Of a stretch of DNA of 64,000 nt, positions 1 to 9,476 are shown piece by piece (position 1 is the stretch's first letter; each line of letters begins with the position of its first letter). Source of the DNA: Brevundimonas sp. Root608 (GTDB taxonomy: Bacteria; Pseudomonadota; Alphaproteobacteria; Caulobacterales; Caulobacteraceae); NCBI RefSeq assembly GCF_001427825.1, contig NZ_LMGT01000001.1, forward strand, positions 550,063-614,062, written 5' to 3'. Under the pieces are notes generated by a model. The model did no database searches. It was not told where the DNA came from and worked only from the letters and a program-made list of their open reading frames with translations. A program made the translations under genes and the position numbers.

Positions 1-74
1 TCGTGGCCGAAGTCCGCGAAACACGCCCCTGAAACCAGCCCCACATAGCCGGTACCGATCATCGCCACGCGCAT
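1..74 (-). CDS. ugd: UDP-glucose 6-dehydrogenase, N-terminal fragment
   Basis: Only the first 24 codons lie in the window; the gene runs off the left edge. The reverse strand reads MRVAMIGTGYVGLVSGACF then ADFGH. This is the N-terminal NAD-binding Rossmann strand-loop of the UDP-glucose/GDP-mannose dehydrogenase family (GxGYVGL). UDP-glucose dehydrogenase oxidises UDP-glucose to UDP-glucuronate with two NAD+ for envelope or exopolysaccharide sugars. The fragment cannot separate it from GDP-mannose or UDP-ManNAc dehydrogenases, but the GACFADFGH stretch favours the UDP-glucose enzyme. Confidence 0.75.
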   Translation of the reverse strand, partial: MRVAMIGTGYVGLVSGACFADFGH

Positions 75-450
75 GGAAGTCTCCGTTTAACAGGGCCCCG
101 GGATAACGAGCAGGCGCCGCCTTGGCCACGGCCATTTTGGCAAGCGCTCGATCGCAGGCCGGTCTGCTCCCTCGCGCGGTGTTTTACGGGACTGCGACCC
201 TGGACGTCCGAGACGGGGATCCGCCGACCTTGCCATGAAACGGAGCGATCGCGTCTCCATCAGCCTCCGATCTTCAGTGTGCCCAGCCGGGTCGGAGGGC
301 TGTGACCGAGGCAGGACGACGCTCGTCGCTGAGGCCGTCCCTACAATCTCCCGGAGACCGGACCCTCGGCAGGTCGCCGTGAAGAGGACTTTGCCAACCG
401 TGCCGGAAGTTCCCTTACTCGGCGCCAGAGAGTGGGGCCGGCGGGTTCGG
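75..450. other. intergenic stretch, no gene supported
   Basis: 376 bases between the start of ugd and the 3' end of the hydrolase gene, both on the minus strand. A forward frame from 235 to 567 is open, but it lacks a Shine-Dalgarno site, its product is low-complexity and arginine-rich, and it overlaps the hydrolase antisense. The ugd promoter should lie here; no convincing -35/-10 pair was seen. Confidence 0.6.
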
Positions 451-1521
451 TCAGGAGCGAGGAAACAGCAGTTGCTTGGCCAGTTCGGGCTCGATCACAT
501 GGCTGGTGGATTTGACGACTATCACGTTCGGCCAGCCGAATCCGAGCATGTCCTGTCGGAAAGCTGAGGCTGCGGGGTCAGCAAAGCAGCAATCGTCTTG
601 GTCATTGTAGACAAGCACAACCGAGCGGGTTGAACGGCCAGCGGCGTCAATCTCGCCCATCATGTAGAGGGTCCAGTAATCGAAGCGGTCGAAGAACGGC
701 CCGTCCTGCTCGAAATCTCCGATATCGAGGCCGAACAACCGGTATTCCCTTGGCAGGCTTCCTGCCCATGAAATCGAGCGGTCGATCTCCGGCGTCATCG
801 CCGCAAGCATTGTCGTCGCCCAACCTCCCCCGGAAATCCCGATGATCGACACGTCTTCATAGCCCCTTACCGCTTCGCGGAGAATGGCGTAGTGGCCCGA
901 GAGAAACAGGCTTAGCGGCGTCGCTTGTGGGTGCAATTCGTCCGCAAACAGCCGGTAAGTCTCATGGTTGGCCGCTTCGGATGCCGACAGATGAACCGTC
1001 TGCCCCAATCGCGCGGACGGGAAACTGACCGGGCCCGCATTCAGACCGATTCCCACGAGTGAAAAACCCAGGACGTCGCAACCGCGAGCATGTGCGGCAC
1101 GCGCGATCTCGCGGTAGTAGTCAAAATCGTTCGGACTGCCGGTGTGGCCCTGCACGTACACGACAAGACAGCGTCCACCGCCGGGGGAGAGCAATCCTCT
1201 GACCCGAAACCCGTAGTAGCTCGCCAGAAAGCCTTCTTCCGTCCGCTGGACCTGGACGTTCTTCAGGACGATTTCGTCGATCATCGCCTGGCGCAGGGCG
1301 GGCCCGTTGTCGCGTGCGCGATTCATGGCTGCCTGCACTTTCGCCCGGTTTACGGGATACGTCTGACGGGGGTTTCGCCTCTGTTCCCGAGCTTCGGCCT
1401 GCGCCCGAGCGCTGAGCAAGCCGGCCGCCACGTATCCGCCGGCCGCAGCGCCGAATGAAAGACAGGCGGCGACAAGCACAAGAAGGCCAAAGTGCCGGCG
1501 GATAAATCTGACGGCGCCCAT
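451..1521 (-). CDS. membrane-anchored alpha/beta hydrolase-fold protein
   Basis: 356 residues. A hydrophobic segment at about residues 11-37 after a basic start (RFIRRH) is a signal anchor, so the catalytic domain is probably periplasmic. The hydrolase fold is shown by an oxyanion-type HTG at about 126-128, the nucleophile elbow GISGG with Ser230, an acidic cluster VYNDQDD near 305 (likely the Asp) and a late His in TSHVIEP near 344. The substrate cannot be read from sequence; the family includes esterases, lipases and peptidases. It stands alone between ugd and the transporter gene, all on the minus strand but well spaced. Confidence 0.75.
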   Translation of the reverse strand: MGAVRFIRRHFGLLVLVAACLSFGAAAGGYVAAGLLSARAQAEAREQRRNPRQTYPVNRAKVQAAMNRARDNGPALRQAMIDEIVLKNVQVQRTEEGFLASYYGFRVRGLLSPGGGRCLVVYVQGHTGSPNDFDYYREIARAAHARGCDVLGFSLVGIGLNAGPVSFPSARLGQTVHLSASEAANHETYRLFADELHPQATPLSLFLSGHYAILREAVRGYEDVSIIGISGGGWATTMLAAMTPEIDRSISWAGSLPREYRLFGLDIGDFEQDGPFFDRFDYWTLYMMGEIDAAGRSTRSVVLVYNDQDDCCFADPAASAFRQDMLGFGWPNVIVVKSTSHVIEPELAKQLLFPRS

Positions 1522-1630
1522 GAATGTCGACTCTCTCGCTGGCGGCCACGGCCGGGACTATTGGGTGCTGGGACGGGGTGGCTGTCAACGAGCGAGATGT
1601 ACGGCCGTCGGCGTCATGAGCGACGGGCCT

Positions 1631-3280
1631 TCACGCATGCAGATCGACGTCCTTCCGGTCGCGGACGAACAGGAAGCCGACCACGACGGTGACCAGCGCC
1701 ACGACCACCGGGTACCACAGGCCGTAGTAGATGTTGCCCGTGGCCGCGACCATGGCGAAGGCCGTGGTCGGCAGGAAGCCGCCGAACCAGCCGTTGCCGA
1801 TATGATAGGGCAGGGACATGGAGGTGTAGCGGATGCTGGTCGGGAACATCTCCACCAGGGCCGCCGCGATCGGCCCGTAGACCATGGTCACATAGAGGAC
1901 GAGCAGGAACAGGATGCCGACGACCATCGGCCTGTTCACCAGGCCGCTGTCGGCCTTGGCCGGATAGCCGGCGACGGTCAGGGCGGCGCCGAGGCCGGCT
2001 TCCCATTCCGTCTTGCGGACGGCGAAGTCCGGGCGAGGCAGGGCGGCGCCGTCGAAGCTGGGAACCCTGACTTCGCCGATGCGGACCTCGGCCGTCGAGC
2101 CCGCGGGCGCGGCGACGTTGACATAGGTGACGCCGGCCTTGGCCAGATACGACTTGGCCAGGTCGCAGGAGCTGTCGAACACGGTCTTGCCGACCGGATC
2201 GAACTGCAGGGCGCAATCGGCGGGGTCGGCGTATACGCTGACGGGCGCCGTGGCCGTGGCCGCGGCCAGCTGCGGATTGGCCGCCTGGGTCAGGGCGTGG
2301 AACAGCGGGAAATAGGTCAGGGCCGCCAGCAGGCAGCCGGTCAGGATGATCGGCTTGCGGCCGACCTTGTCCGACAGCCAGCCCCAGAAGACGAAGAAGG
2401 GCGTGGCCAGCAGCAGGGCGATCGCCACGAGAATATTGGCCAGCGGGCCGTCGAGCTTCAGCGTCTTCTCGAGGAAGAACAGGGCGTAGAACTGGCCCGT
2501 GTACCAGACCACGGCCTGACCCGCCGTCAGGCCGACCAGCGCCAGCAGCACCAGCTTCAGGTTCGGCCAGCGGGCGAAGCTGTCCTTCAGCGGAGTGCGC
2601 GATCCGCGCCCCTCGGCCTTCATGCGGGCGAAGGCCGGGCTCTCGGCCAGCTTCAGCCGGATCCACAGCGACACGCCCAGAAGCAGGATCGAGACGAGGA
2701 AGGGGATGCGCCAGCCCCACGCCTTGAAGGTCTCCTCGCCGAGGGCGGTGCGCACGCCGAGGATGACCAGCAGGCTCAGCAGCAACCCTGCGGTGGCGGT
2801 GATCTGGATGAAGGAGGTGTAGAAGCCGCGCTTCCCGGGCGGCGCGTGCTCGGCGACATAGGTGGCCGCCCCGCCGTACTCGCCGCCCAGGGCAAGGCCC
2901 TGCACCAGCCGCATGGCGATCAGGATGGCCGGAGCCGCGACGCCGATGGCCGCATAGGACGGCAGAAGGCCGACGACGAAGGTCGACAGTCCCATCAGCA
3001 GCATGGTGACCAGAAAGGTGTTCTTGCGCCCCCACAGGTCGCCCAGCCGACCGAAGAAGACGGCCCCGAACGGCCGCACCGCGAACCCCGCCGCGAAGGC
3101 CATCAGGGCGAAGATATAGCCGGTGGTCTCGTTGACCCCCGAGAAGAACTGGCTGGTGATGATCGCCGCCAGCGACCCGTACAGATAGAAGTCGTACCAT
3201 TCGATCACCGTCCCGACCGACGAGGCGAGAATAACCAGGCGGTCGTTGCGGTCGACGGTGTGTTCGGCGTCGTCGGTCAT
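1631..3280 (-). CDS. MFS transporter of the metabolite:H+ symporter (MHS) type
   Basis: 549 residues starting MTDDAEH. The start is fixed by GGGAGG a few bases upstream; the frame is open further upstream but without a second SD. Inner-membrane carrier of the ProP/KgtP group: the first helix carries VIEWYDFYLYG, loop 2-3 reads GRLGDLWGRK, and GLALGGEYGGAA follows, all MHS hallmarks. Such proteins import carboxylates, betaine or proline with protons; the substrate here is unknown. It is about 100 residues longer than typical members because of a hydrophilic insertion between C-terminal-half helices. The insertion holds two cysteines 15 residues apart (DCALQF...SSCDLAK) and probably faces the periplasm. 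Confidence 0.88.
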   Translation of the reverse strand: MTDDAEHTVDRNDRLVILASSVGTVIEWYDFYLYGSLAAIITSQFFSGVNETTGYIFALMAFAAGFAVRPFGAVFFGRLGDLWGRKNTFLVTMLLMGLSTFVVGLLPSYAAIGVAAPAILIAMRLVQGLALGGEYGGAATYVAEHAPPGKRGFYTSFIQITATAGLLLSLLVILGVRTALGEETFKAWGWRIPFLVSILLLGVSLWIRLKLAESPAFARMKAEGRGSRTPLKDSFARWPNLKLVLLALVGLTAGQAVVWYTGQFYALFFLEKTLKLDGPLANILVAIALLLATPFFVFWGWLSDKVGRKPIILTGCLLAALTYFPLFHALTQAANPQLAAATATAPVSVYADPADCALQFDPVGKTVFDSSCDLAKSYLAKAGVTYVNVAAPAGSTAEVRIGEVRVPSFDGAALPRPDFAVRKTEWEAGLGAALTVAGYPAKADSGLVNRPMVVGILFLLVLYVTMVYGPIAAALVEMFPTSIRYTSMSLPYHIGNGWFGGFLPTTAFAMVAATGNIYYGLWYPVVVALVTVVVGFLFVRDRKDVDLHA

Positions 3281-3340
3281 GCGGCCTCCCCAGGGTGCGG
3301 GGAGCCTGAACGGCGAAACCGGCGGAGTCGAGCCAGATAT

Positions 3341-3466
3341 CCGTGCGTCCCCGCCAAGCCGAGGACCCGGGTTTGAACGACAGCGAAACTGTTGAACGAA
3401 CCGGCGCTCAATCCAGCACCGGCCGAGGGACAAAGCCCCGGTCCCCGCCTTGGCGGGAATGCACGG
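3341..3466. repeat. imperfect inverted repeat between MFS and efflux genes
   Basis: The left arm (3341-3367, starting CCGTGCGTCCCCGCCAAG) and right arm (3440-3466) are reverse complements over 27 bases with four mismatches, separated by 72 bases. The right arm ends one base before the stop codon of the efflux outer-membrane gene. It may end transcription of the efflux operon, or be a copy of a dispersed palindromic element; the core CCCGCCAAGGCGGG is itself palindromic. Confidence 0.65.
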
Positions 3467-3467
3467 A

Positions 3468-4925
3468 CTAGGTTGTCGCCTCGCTCCAGCCCCCCGCCAG
3501 CGCCTTGAACAGGGCGATCTGGTAGGTGGTGACCAGGGCTTCCGAGGCCGCCAGCTGGGCGTCGGCAGAGGCCAGGGTTCGCTCGGCGTCCAGCACGGTC
3601 AGGAAGCTGTCGGCGCCGGCGTCGAAGCGCAGGCGCGACAGGCGGGCGGCGGTGGCGGCCTGACCCCTCGCCGCCTGCAGGGCCGCACGGCGGTCCAGCT
3701 CGTTGGCGTAGTTGGCCAGCGCCGTCTCGGTTTCCTGCAGGGCCACCAGCACGGTCTGGTCGAAGGTCGCCAGGGCGGCGTCGGAGCCGGCGCTGGCCTG
3801 CTCGATCCGCGCCCGGGCGGCGAAGACATTGGGGAAGGACCAACTGATCAGCGGCCCCACGCCGAACCGGAAACCGGAGTCTCTGGACAGATCGCCCGCG
3901 TCGAGCGCCGTCGATCCGACCGATCCGCCGAGACTGATCCGGGGATAGAGGTCGGCGGTCGCTACGTTCACGCGCGCCGCGGCGGCCGCGAGAGCGCGCT
4001 CGGCCCGGCGCACGTCGGGCCGGCGCGCCAGCAGTCGGGCGCCGTCGCCGACCGGAATGGGCCGGGTCAGCTGCGGCGGACGGGCGCAGGCGCGGGCCGC
4101 TTCCGAAGCCTCGGCGGGCGTGCGTCCGGTCAGGGTCGCCAGCCGGAACAGGGCGCCGTCGCGCTGGGCGCGCAGCGGCGGCAGGGTGGCGCGGGTGCTT
4201 TCCAGGGCGGCGCGGGCGCGGGCGGTGTCGAGCCCGTTGCCGGCGCCGCCGGCCAGCAGGCGCTGGGTCAGGTCGGCGGTGTTCGACTGCAGCTCGATGG
4301 TCCGTTCGGCGACGGCGATCTGTGCGTTGGCGGAACAGGCGTCGGCATAGGCCCGGGCGGTCTCGGCGGCGACCGAAACCCGCGCCACGTCGAGCGCGGC
4401 GGCCGCGGCATCGGCGTCGGCCCGCGCCGCCCGGATCGCGCTGCCGACACGGCCGAACAGGTCGATCTCGTAGGAGACGTCCAGGCCGACGTCGTATTGC
4501 TCGCCCTCATCCAGCGGCTGGCCCCCGTTGCCGCCGGGGACCGTGGCGGCCGAGGCGCGGCCGTACTGGCCGCTGGCCCCGACGGTGGTGGACGGCAGCC
4601 GTCCGACCCGCGCCTCGCCCAAGGCCGCGCGGACGCGGCGCAGATTGGCCGCCGCGGCCTCCAGCTCGTTGTTCTCGCTCAGGGCCTGACGGATCAGGCT
4701 GTCCAGGGTCGGGTCGTCATAAAGCCGCCACCAGTCGTCGCGCACCGCCTCGGCGGTCACGGCGGTCACGGCGGTCACGGCGGGCGTAGCGGCGCCGACG
4801 AAGGCGCCCGACGCGGAGGGGGGAAGGGTCGCGTCGGGCACCCCCGGCCCGACCGCGCACGACGCCAGCGCAAGACTGGCGAAGGCGGTTGCGGTCAGGA
4901 ACCGAAGGGGAAGTCGGGTCGTCAT
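3468..4925 (-). CDS. NodT-type RND efflux outer-membrane lipoprotein
   Basis: 485 residues; TolC-like outer-membrane channel of a tripartite pump. The N-terminus is a lipoprotein signal (FASLALASC, Cys at about 22). Two repeated outer-membrane-factor regions follow, with VSYEIDLFGRV and the LLARRPDVRRAERAL motif typical of the NodT/OprM group, and a mirrored second half ending TYQIALFKALAGGW. Its ATG shares one base with the TGA of the pump gene (TGATG), indicating coupled translation. A short run of TAVTAVTA near residue 50 is a small in-frame DNA repeat in the linker after the lipidated Cys. Third gene of the operon. Confidence 0.9.
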   Translation of the reverse strand: MTTRLPLRFLTATAFASLALASCAVGPGVPDATLPPSASGAFVGAATPAVTAVTAVTAEAVRDDWWRLYDDPTLDSLIRQALSENNELEAAAANLRRVRAALGEARVGRLPSTTVGASGQYGRASAATVPGGNGGQPLDEGEQYDVGLDVSYEIDLFGRVGSAIRAARADADAAAAALDVARVSVAAETARAYADACSANAQIAVAERTIELQSNTADLTQRLLAGGAGNGLDTARARAALESTRATLPPLRAQRDGALFRLATLTGRTPAEASEAARACARPPQLTRPIPVGDGARLLARRPDVRRAERALAAAAARVNVATADLYPRISLGGSVGSTALDAGDLSRDSGFRFGVGPLISWSFPNVFAARARIEQASAGSDAALATFDQTVLVALQETETALANYANELDRRAALQAARGQAATAARLSRLRFDAGADSFLTVLDAERTLASADAQLAASEALVTTYQIALFKALAGGWSEATT

Positions 4926-7900
4926 CAGGCGTCTCCCGGCCGGAGCGTCGCCGGCGCCGGATCGGCGTCGTGCGGCGGCAGGCCATGGGTGGTGGGCGCA
5001 TTTCGCGGCTTTTCGGGCCGCTGCGGGATCTTCGAGGCGGCCCAGCGGCTGACCACATAGAAGACCGGGGTGAAGACCAGGCCGAACAGGGTCACGCCGA
5101 GCATGCCGGAGAAGACGGCGGTGCCGAGCGACTGACGCATCTCGGCCCCCGGACCCGTCGCCAGCATCAGCGGCACGACGCCGAAGATGAAGGCGAACGA
5201 GGTCATCAGGATGGGACGCAGACGAATCCGCGCCGCCTTGATGGCCGCGTCCCAGCGGCTCAGCCCCTCGTCCTCCTCGGCCTGTTTGGCGAACTCCACG
5301 ATCAGGATGGCGTTCTTGGCCGCGAGCGCGATCAGCACCACCAGCCCGATCTGGACCAGGATGTTGTTGTCCAGCCCCCGCAGGCCGATGCCAACCATGG
5401 CCGCCAGAACGCACATCGGCACGATCAGCACCACGGCCATGGGCAGGGTGAAGGCCTCGTACTGGGCCGCCAGCACCAGGAAGACGAAGACCACGGCCAT
5501 CAGGAAGACCAGGGTGGTCCCGCCCGAGGACGACTTCTCCTGCAGCGCCAGGCCGGTCCATTCGTACGAGAAGCCGGCCGGCAGGGCCTGGGCGGCCAGG
5601 CCTTCCATGGCGTCCAGCGCCTGGCCGGACGACACGCCCGGCGCGGCCTGTCCCTGAAGCTCGGAGGCCGGGAACAGGTTGTAGCGCACCACCCGCGCCG
5701 GGCCGGAGTCGTCCCTCAGCGTCGCCACCGAGCCGATCGGCGCCATCGCCCCCGAGGCGGTTCGAACCTTCAGATTGGCGATGTCGGCGACGTCGTCGCG
5801 CGAGGTCGGCTCCGCCTGCGCCGTCACCCGGAAGGTGCGGCCGAGGAAGTTGAAGTCGTTGATGTAGGACGAGCCCAGATAGATGCCGAGCGTCTCGAAC
5901 ACATCGGCCGGCTGGATTCCCATCATCAGGGTCTTGTCGCGGTCGATGTCGGCCGAGATGCGGGGCGAGCCGGTGTTGTAGGTCGAGAACACCTGCTGCA
6001 CCTGCGTCGGCGCCTGGGCCGCCGCGCCCATCATGGCGAAGGTCGCGCCCTCCAGTCCGCGATAGCCGGCGCCGCCGCGGTCCTGGACCATCATCTGGAA
6101 GCCGTTGCCGTTGCCCAGACCCTGGACCGCGGGCGGGGCGATGACGAAGATGTTGGCGTCCTCGATGCCGAAGGTGGCGCCGGTGATGGCGCCGGCCAGG
6201 GCGACCGCCGACTGCTCGGCGTTGCGGTGGTCGAACTCGTCCAGCCGCACGAAGATGGTCGCGGCGTTGGAGCCGAACGAGAAGCTGGCGCCGTCGAGGC
6301 CGGCGAAGGCCACCGTGCCGTCCACGCCCTCGGTCTTTTCGATGATGTTCCGGGCCTGGCTCATCACCGCCTCGGTGCGTTCCAGCGACGAGCCGGGGGG
6401 CAGCTGGATGACGCCGATTAGATAGCCCTGGTCCTGGTCGGGGATGAAGCCCGTGGGCGTGTCCACGACGCGCCAGGCGGTCAGGGCCAGCAGGCCGACA
6501 TAGACGGCCAGCACCACGCCCACCGTCCGCACCAGCCGCGCGGTCAGGCGGCCGTATTTGTCGGACAGCCAGTCGAAGCCCTCGTTGAAGCGCCGTCCGG
6601 CCCAGCCGCCATAGTAGGTGGCGGTCCCGAGAAGGCCCGGCTTGCGCGCGGGTTCGCCGTGCATGTCGTGCGGCTTCAGCAGCACCGCCGCCATGGCCGG
6701 GGACAGCGTCAGGGACACCAGCAGCGAGATGACCGAGGCCGAGGCGATGGTCACGGCGAACTGCTGGTAGAAGATGCCGGGGATGCCGGGCACGAAGGCG
6801 GTGGGCACGAACACCGCGACCAGCACCAGGCCGATGGCGATCAGGGCCCCGGACACTTCCTTCATCGACCGGTAGGCGGCCTCCTTGGGCGTCAAACCCA
6901 TGCGGATGTATCGCTCGACGTTCTCGACCACGACGATGGCGTCGTCGACGACGATGCCGATGGCCAGCACCAGGCCGAACAGCGACAGCGAGTTGATCGA
7001 ATAGCCCAGCGCCAGAAGCACGGCGAAGGTGCCCACCAGCGACACGGGAATGGCCACGATCGGGATGATCGCCGCCCGCCACGTCTGCAGGAAGACGATC
7101 ACCACCAGCACCACCAGCAGCATGGCCTCGAACACCGTGTGCTGCACCGCCTCGACGGATTCGGCGACGAATTCGGTCGGATTGTAGGGGACGGAGATCG
7201 CCATGCCCTGGGGGAGTTCGGCGCGCACGGCCTCGATCTCGGCCTGGACCAGCTCGGCGGTTTCCAGCGCATTGGCGCCGGGCTGCTGCTGGATCGCCAG
7301 GGCGACGCCCGGCTGGCCGTCGAAATAGCCGCGGATGCCGTAGTCCTGCGACCCCAGCTCGACCCGGGCCACGTCGCGCACGCGCGTGGTGCGGCCCTCG
7401 GCGTCCGTCTTGATGACGATGTCGCCGAACTCGTCCGGATCGCTCAGGCGCGACTGCACCTGCACCGGCAGCTGGAAGGCCGCGGCGTTGGTCGGGAAGG
7501 GCGGCTGGCCGATGGCTCCGGCGGCGGCCGAGCTGTTCTGGCCGCGCAGGGCGCCGACGATTTCCTGGGCCGTCAGATTGCGCGCGGCGGCCTTGCCCGG
7601 GTCGATCCAGACCCGCATCGAATAGTTGCCGCCGCCGAACACCTGCACCGCGCCGACGCCGTCGAGACGCAGCATCCGGTCGCGGATGACCGAGTTGGCG
7701 TAGTTGCCGATATAGTCGTTGGCCAGGCTGCGGTCGGGCGATGTCAGGCCGATGATCAGCAGGAAGTCCTGCTGCTGCTTGTTCACCGTCACGCCGATCT
7801 GGCGCACGGGCTCGGGCAGGCGCGGCTCGGCCAGGGAGACGCGGTTCTGGACCAGCACCTGGGCCGCGTCCAGGTCGGTGCCCGGCTCGAAGGTGACGGT

Positions 7901-8176
7901 GATCGTCGCCACCCCGTCCGAGGTCGAGGACGACGAGATGTAGAGCATGCGCTCGACGCCGTTGATCTCCTGCTCGATCGGCGCGGCCACGGTTTCGGCC
8001 ATGGTCTCGGCCGAGGCGCCCGGATAGACGGCGGTGACCGCGATCGTCGGCGGCGCGATCTCCGGATACTGCGACAGCGGCAGCAGCGGATAGGCGAACA
8101 CGCCCAGAAGGGTGATGAACACCGAGATCACGGCCGCGAAGATCGGCCGGTCGATGAAGAAGCGGGAAATGTTCAT
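4925..8176 (-). CDS. RND efflux pump inner-membrane subunit (HAE1, AcrB/MexB-like)
   Basis: 1083 residues, slightly longer than AcrB (about 1050). It begins MNISRFFIDRPIFAAVIS, the classic first helix of hydrophobe/amphiphile exporters. The proton-relay pair is present in GIVVDDAIVVVENVER (helix 4), and the periplasmic porter motifs PGASAETMAE and QVLVQNRVSLAEPRLP are intact. The protein should form a trimer that exports drugs or other amphiphiles using the proton gradient, with the adaptor encoded just upstream (7-base gap) and the outer-membrane factor just downstream (1-base overlap). The last 35 or so residues are a Pro/Arg-rich cytoplasmic tail. Expression is probably controlled by the divergent TetR gene. 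Confidence 0.95.
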   Translation of the reverse strand: MNISRFFIDRPIFAAVISVFITLLGVFAYPLLPLSQYPEIAPPTIAVTAVYPGASAETMAETVAAPIEQEINGVERMLYISSSSTSDGVATITVTFEPGTDLDAAQVLVQNRVSLAEPRLPEPVRQIGVTVNKQQQDFLLIIGLTSPDRSLANDYIGNYANSVIRDRMLRLDGVGAVQVFGGGNYSMRVWIDPGKAAARNLTAQEIVGALRGQNSSAAAGAIGQPPFPTNAAAFQLPVQVQSRLSDPDEFGDIVIKTDAEGRTTRVRDVARVELGSQDYGIRGYFDGQPGVALAIQQQPGANALETAELVQAEIEAVRAELPQGMAISVPYNPTEFVAESVEAVQHTVFEAMLLVVLVVIVFLQTWRAAIIPIVAIPVSLVGTFAVLLALGYSINSLSLFGLVLAIGIVVDDAIVVVENVERYIRMGLTPKEAAYRSMKEVSGALIAIGLVLVAVFVPTAFVPGIPGIFYQQFAVTIASASVISLLVSLTLSPAMAAVLLKPHDMHGEPARKPGLLGTATYYGGWAGRRFNEGFDWLSDKYGRLTARLVRTVGVVLAVYVGLLALTAWRVVDTPTGFIPDQDQGYLIGVIQLPPGSSLERTEAVMSQARNIIEKTEGVDGTVAFAGLDGASFSFGSNAATIFVRLDEFDHRNAEQSAVALAGAITGATFGIEDANIFVIAPPAVQGLGNGNGFQMMVQDRGGAGYRGLEGATFAMMGAAAQAPTQVQQVFSTYNTGSPRISADIDRDKTLMMGIQPADVFETLGIYLGSSYINDFNFLGRTFRVTAQAEPTSRDDVADIANLKVRTASGAMAPIGSVATLRDDSGPARVVRYNLFPASELQGQAAPGVSSGQALDAMEGLAAQALPAGFSYEWTGLALQEKSSSGGTTLVFLMAVVFVFLVLAAQYEAFTLPMAVVLIVPMCVLAAMVGIGLRGLDNNILVQIGLVVLIALAAKNAILIVEFAKQAEEDEGLSRWDAAIKAARIRLRPILMTSFAFIFGVVPLMLATGPGAEMRQSLGTAVFSGMLGVTLFGLVFTPVFYVVSRWAASKIPQRPEKPRNAPTTHGLPPHDADPAPATLRPGDA

Positions 8177-8183
8177 GACCGGA

Positions 8184-9386
8184 TCAGTCGACCGACGACA
8201 GGCTGTTGGCGAAGGTGGCGCTTGAGGCGGGCGCCGCCTGCGTCACCGGGGCCTGCGAGGCCTGCGCCGCGGCGGGCCGGATCTGGCCCAGTCTGGCCTG
8301 GACCTTCATGCCGGGCTGCTGGATGCGCTGGACCCCGTTGATGATGACGCGGTCGGTGGGCTGCAGGCCCGAGCGGATAACCCTCAGACCATCGACCAGC
8401 GGCCCCGGCTGCACCGGACGCGGCGCCACCGAGCCGTCGCGGGCGACGACATAGACGATGCGCCGGGCCTGATCGGTGGCGATGGCGGCGTCGGGCACCA
8501 GCATGGCGTTGTAGGTGCCCGCTCCCGCCAGCCGGGCCTGGCCGAACATGCCGGGCTTCAGGAAGCCGTCGGCGTTGGGGATCAGGGACCGCAGCCGGAT
8601 CACGCCCGAAGACGTGTCCACCGCATTGTCGGTGAAATCGAGCGTGCCCGCGCGGGTGAAGTCGGTCTCGTCCTGCAGCCGCACCTGGATCGGGGCGGCG
8701 CCGCGGCGGGCCTGACGCTGGTATTTCAGCAGCACGGCCTCGGAGCCGTCGAAGACGAAATGGATCGGCGCGCTGGACACCACCGTGGTCAGGACGTCGG
8801 CGGCCGACGACCCGCCCGCGACGAGGTTGCCCGCATCGACGCGACGATCGGACACCCGGCCCGAGATCGGGGCGGTGACGCGGGTGAATTCAAGGTCCAG
8901 CTGGCGGGCGCGGACATTGGCGTTGGCCGCGGCGATGGCCGCCCGGGCGGTCTGCAGGGCGCCGCGCCGGGTGTCGACCTCGGCCTGGGACACGGCCTGC
9001 GACTCCAGCAGGGTTTCGGACCGCGCCAGCTCGCTCGTGGCCAGCGCCAGCTGCGCCTGGGCCTGCGACAGTTGCGCGCGGGCCGAGGCCAGGGCCGCCT
9101 GGGCCGGGCGCGGGTCGAGGCTGAACAGCAGCTGGCCGCGCCGCACATAGTCGCCGTCGCGGAAATGGACGCCCGAGACATAGCCGCCGACACGGGCGCG
9201 CACCTCGACCGACTGGGTCGCCTCGAACCGGCCGGTGAATTCATCCCAGTCCTGCACGGCGCGCACCAGCGGCGTGGCGACGGTCACGCTCGGCGCCGGC
9301 GGCGCCTGGGCTTCGCTTCGCTGGGAGCAGCCATGGAGCACGGTCGTCATCAGGACGGCCGCGGCCACGATCTTCGCGGTTCGCAT
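8184..9386 (-). CDS. RND efflux periplasmic adaptor lipoprotein (membrane fusion protein)
   Basis: 400 residues starting MRTAKIVAAAV. The lipobox VLHGC gives a lipidated Cys at about residue 20, which argues against the longer open frame that begins 19 codons upstream. Domains follow AcrA order: beta-barrel/lipoyl half (RFEATQSVEVRARVGGYV), an alpha-helical hairpin rich in Ala/Gln (about 90-150), the second lipoyl half (ITAPISGRVSDR type: FTRVTAPISGRVSD) and a C-terminal membrane-proximal domain. It links the pump to the outer-membrane factor. First gene of the operon; the two palindromic operators lie directly upstream. Confidence 0.93.
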   Translation of the reverse strand: MRTAKIVAAAVLMTTVLHGCSQRSEAQAPPAPSVTVATPLVRAVQDWDEFTGRFEATQSVEVRARVGGYVSGVHFRDGDYVRRGQLLFSLDPRPAQAALASARAQLSQAQAQLALATSELARSETLLESQAVSQAEVDTRRGALQTARAAIAAANANVRARQLDLEFTRVTAPISGRVSDRRVDAGNLVAGGSSAADVLTTVVSSAPIHFVFDGSEAVLLKYQRQARRGAAPIQVRLQDETDFTRAGTLDFTDNAVDTSSGVIRLRSLIPNADGFLKPGMFGQARLAGAGTYNAMLVPDAAIATDQARRIVYVVARDGSVAPRPVQPGPLVDGLRVIRSGLQPTDRVIINGVQRIQQPGMKVQARLGQIRPAAAQASQAPVTQAAPASSATFANSLSSVD

Positions 9387-9437
9387 GAGAGGTAGATCCC
9401 TGTCTCTGTCGACGCGGCGAACGGGGAGGAAGCCGGT

Positions 9438-9455
9438 AGTCAACGCCCGGTGACT
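9438..9455. promoter_or_regulatory. operator-like palindrome 1 for the TetR regulator
   Basis: AGTCA-ACGCCCGG-TGACT: five-base arms around an 8-base spacer, in the gap between the divergent efflux operon and TetR gene. Nearly the same as the palindrome at 9477-9496, with centres 40 bases apart. Inferred TetR-family operator. Confidence 0.65.
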
Positions 9456-9476
9456 TAATGGTGATCGTGGTTTCGC

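Noticed and set aside
235..567. Forward ORF of 110 codons near the left edge
   Set aside because: No SD, low-complexity product, antisense to the hydrolase 3' end.
1520..3376. Long plus-strand open frame (about 618 codons) opposite the MFS gene
   Set aside because: Gln/Asp/Arg/Gly-rich shadow of a high-GC gene; the opposite strand encodes a clear membrane transporter.
4761..4795. Short GGCGGTCAC tandem repeats as a possible regulatory array
   Set aside because: They fall inside the outer-membrane factor gene and encode the TAVTAVTA linker; no palindrome.
3468..7082. One 1204-codon minus-strand frame spanning pump and outer-membrane genes
   Set aside because: Its C-terminal 485 codons are the NodT protein; the rest is an out-of-frame reading of the pump gene. 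Not a fusion.
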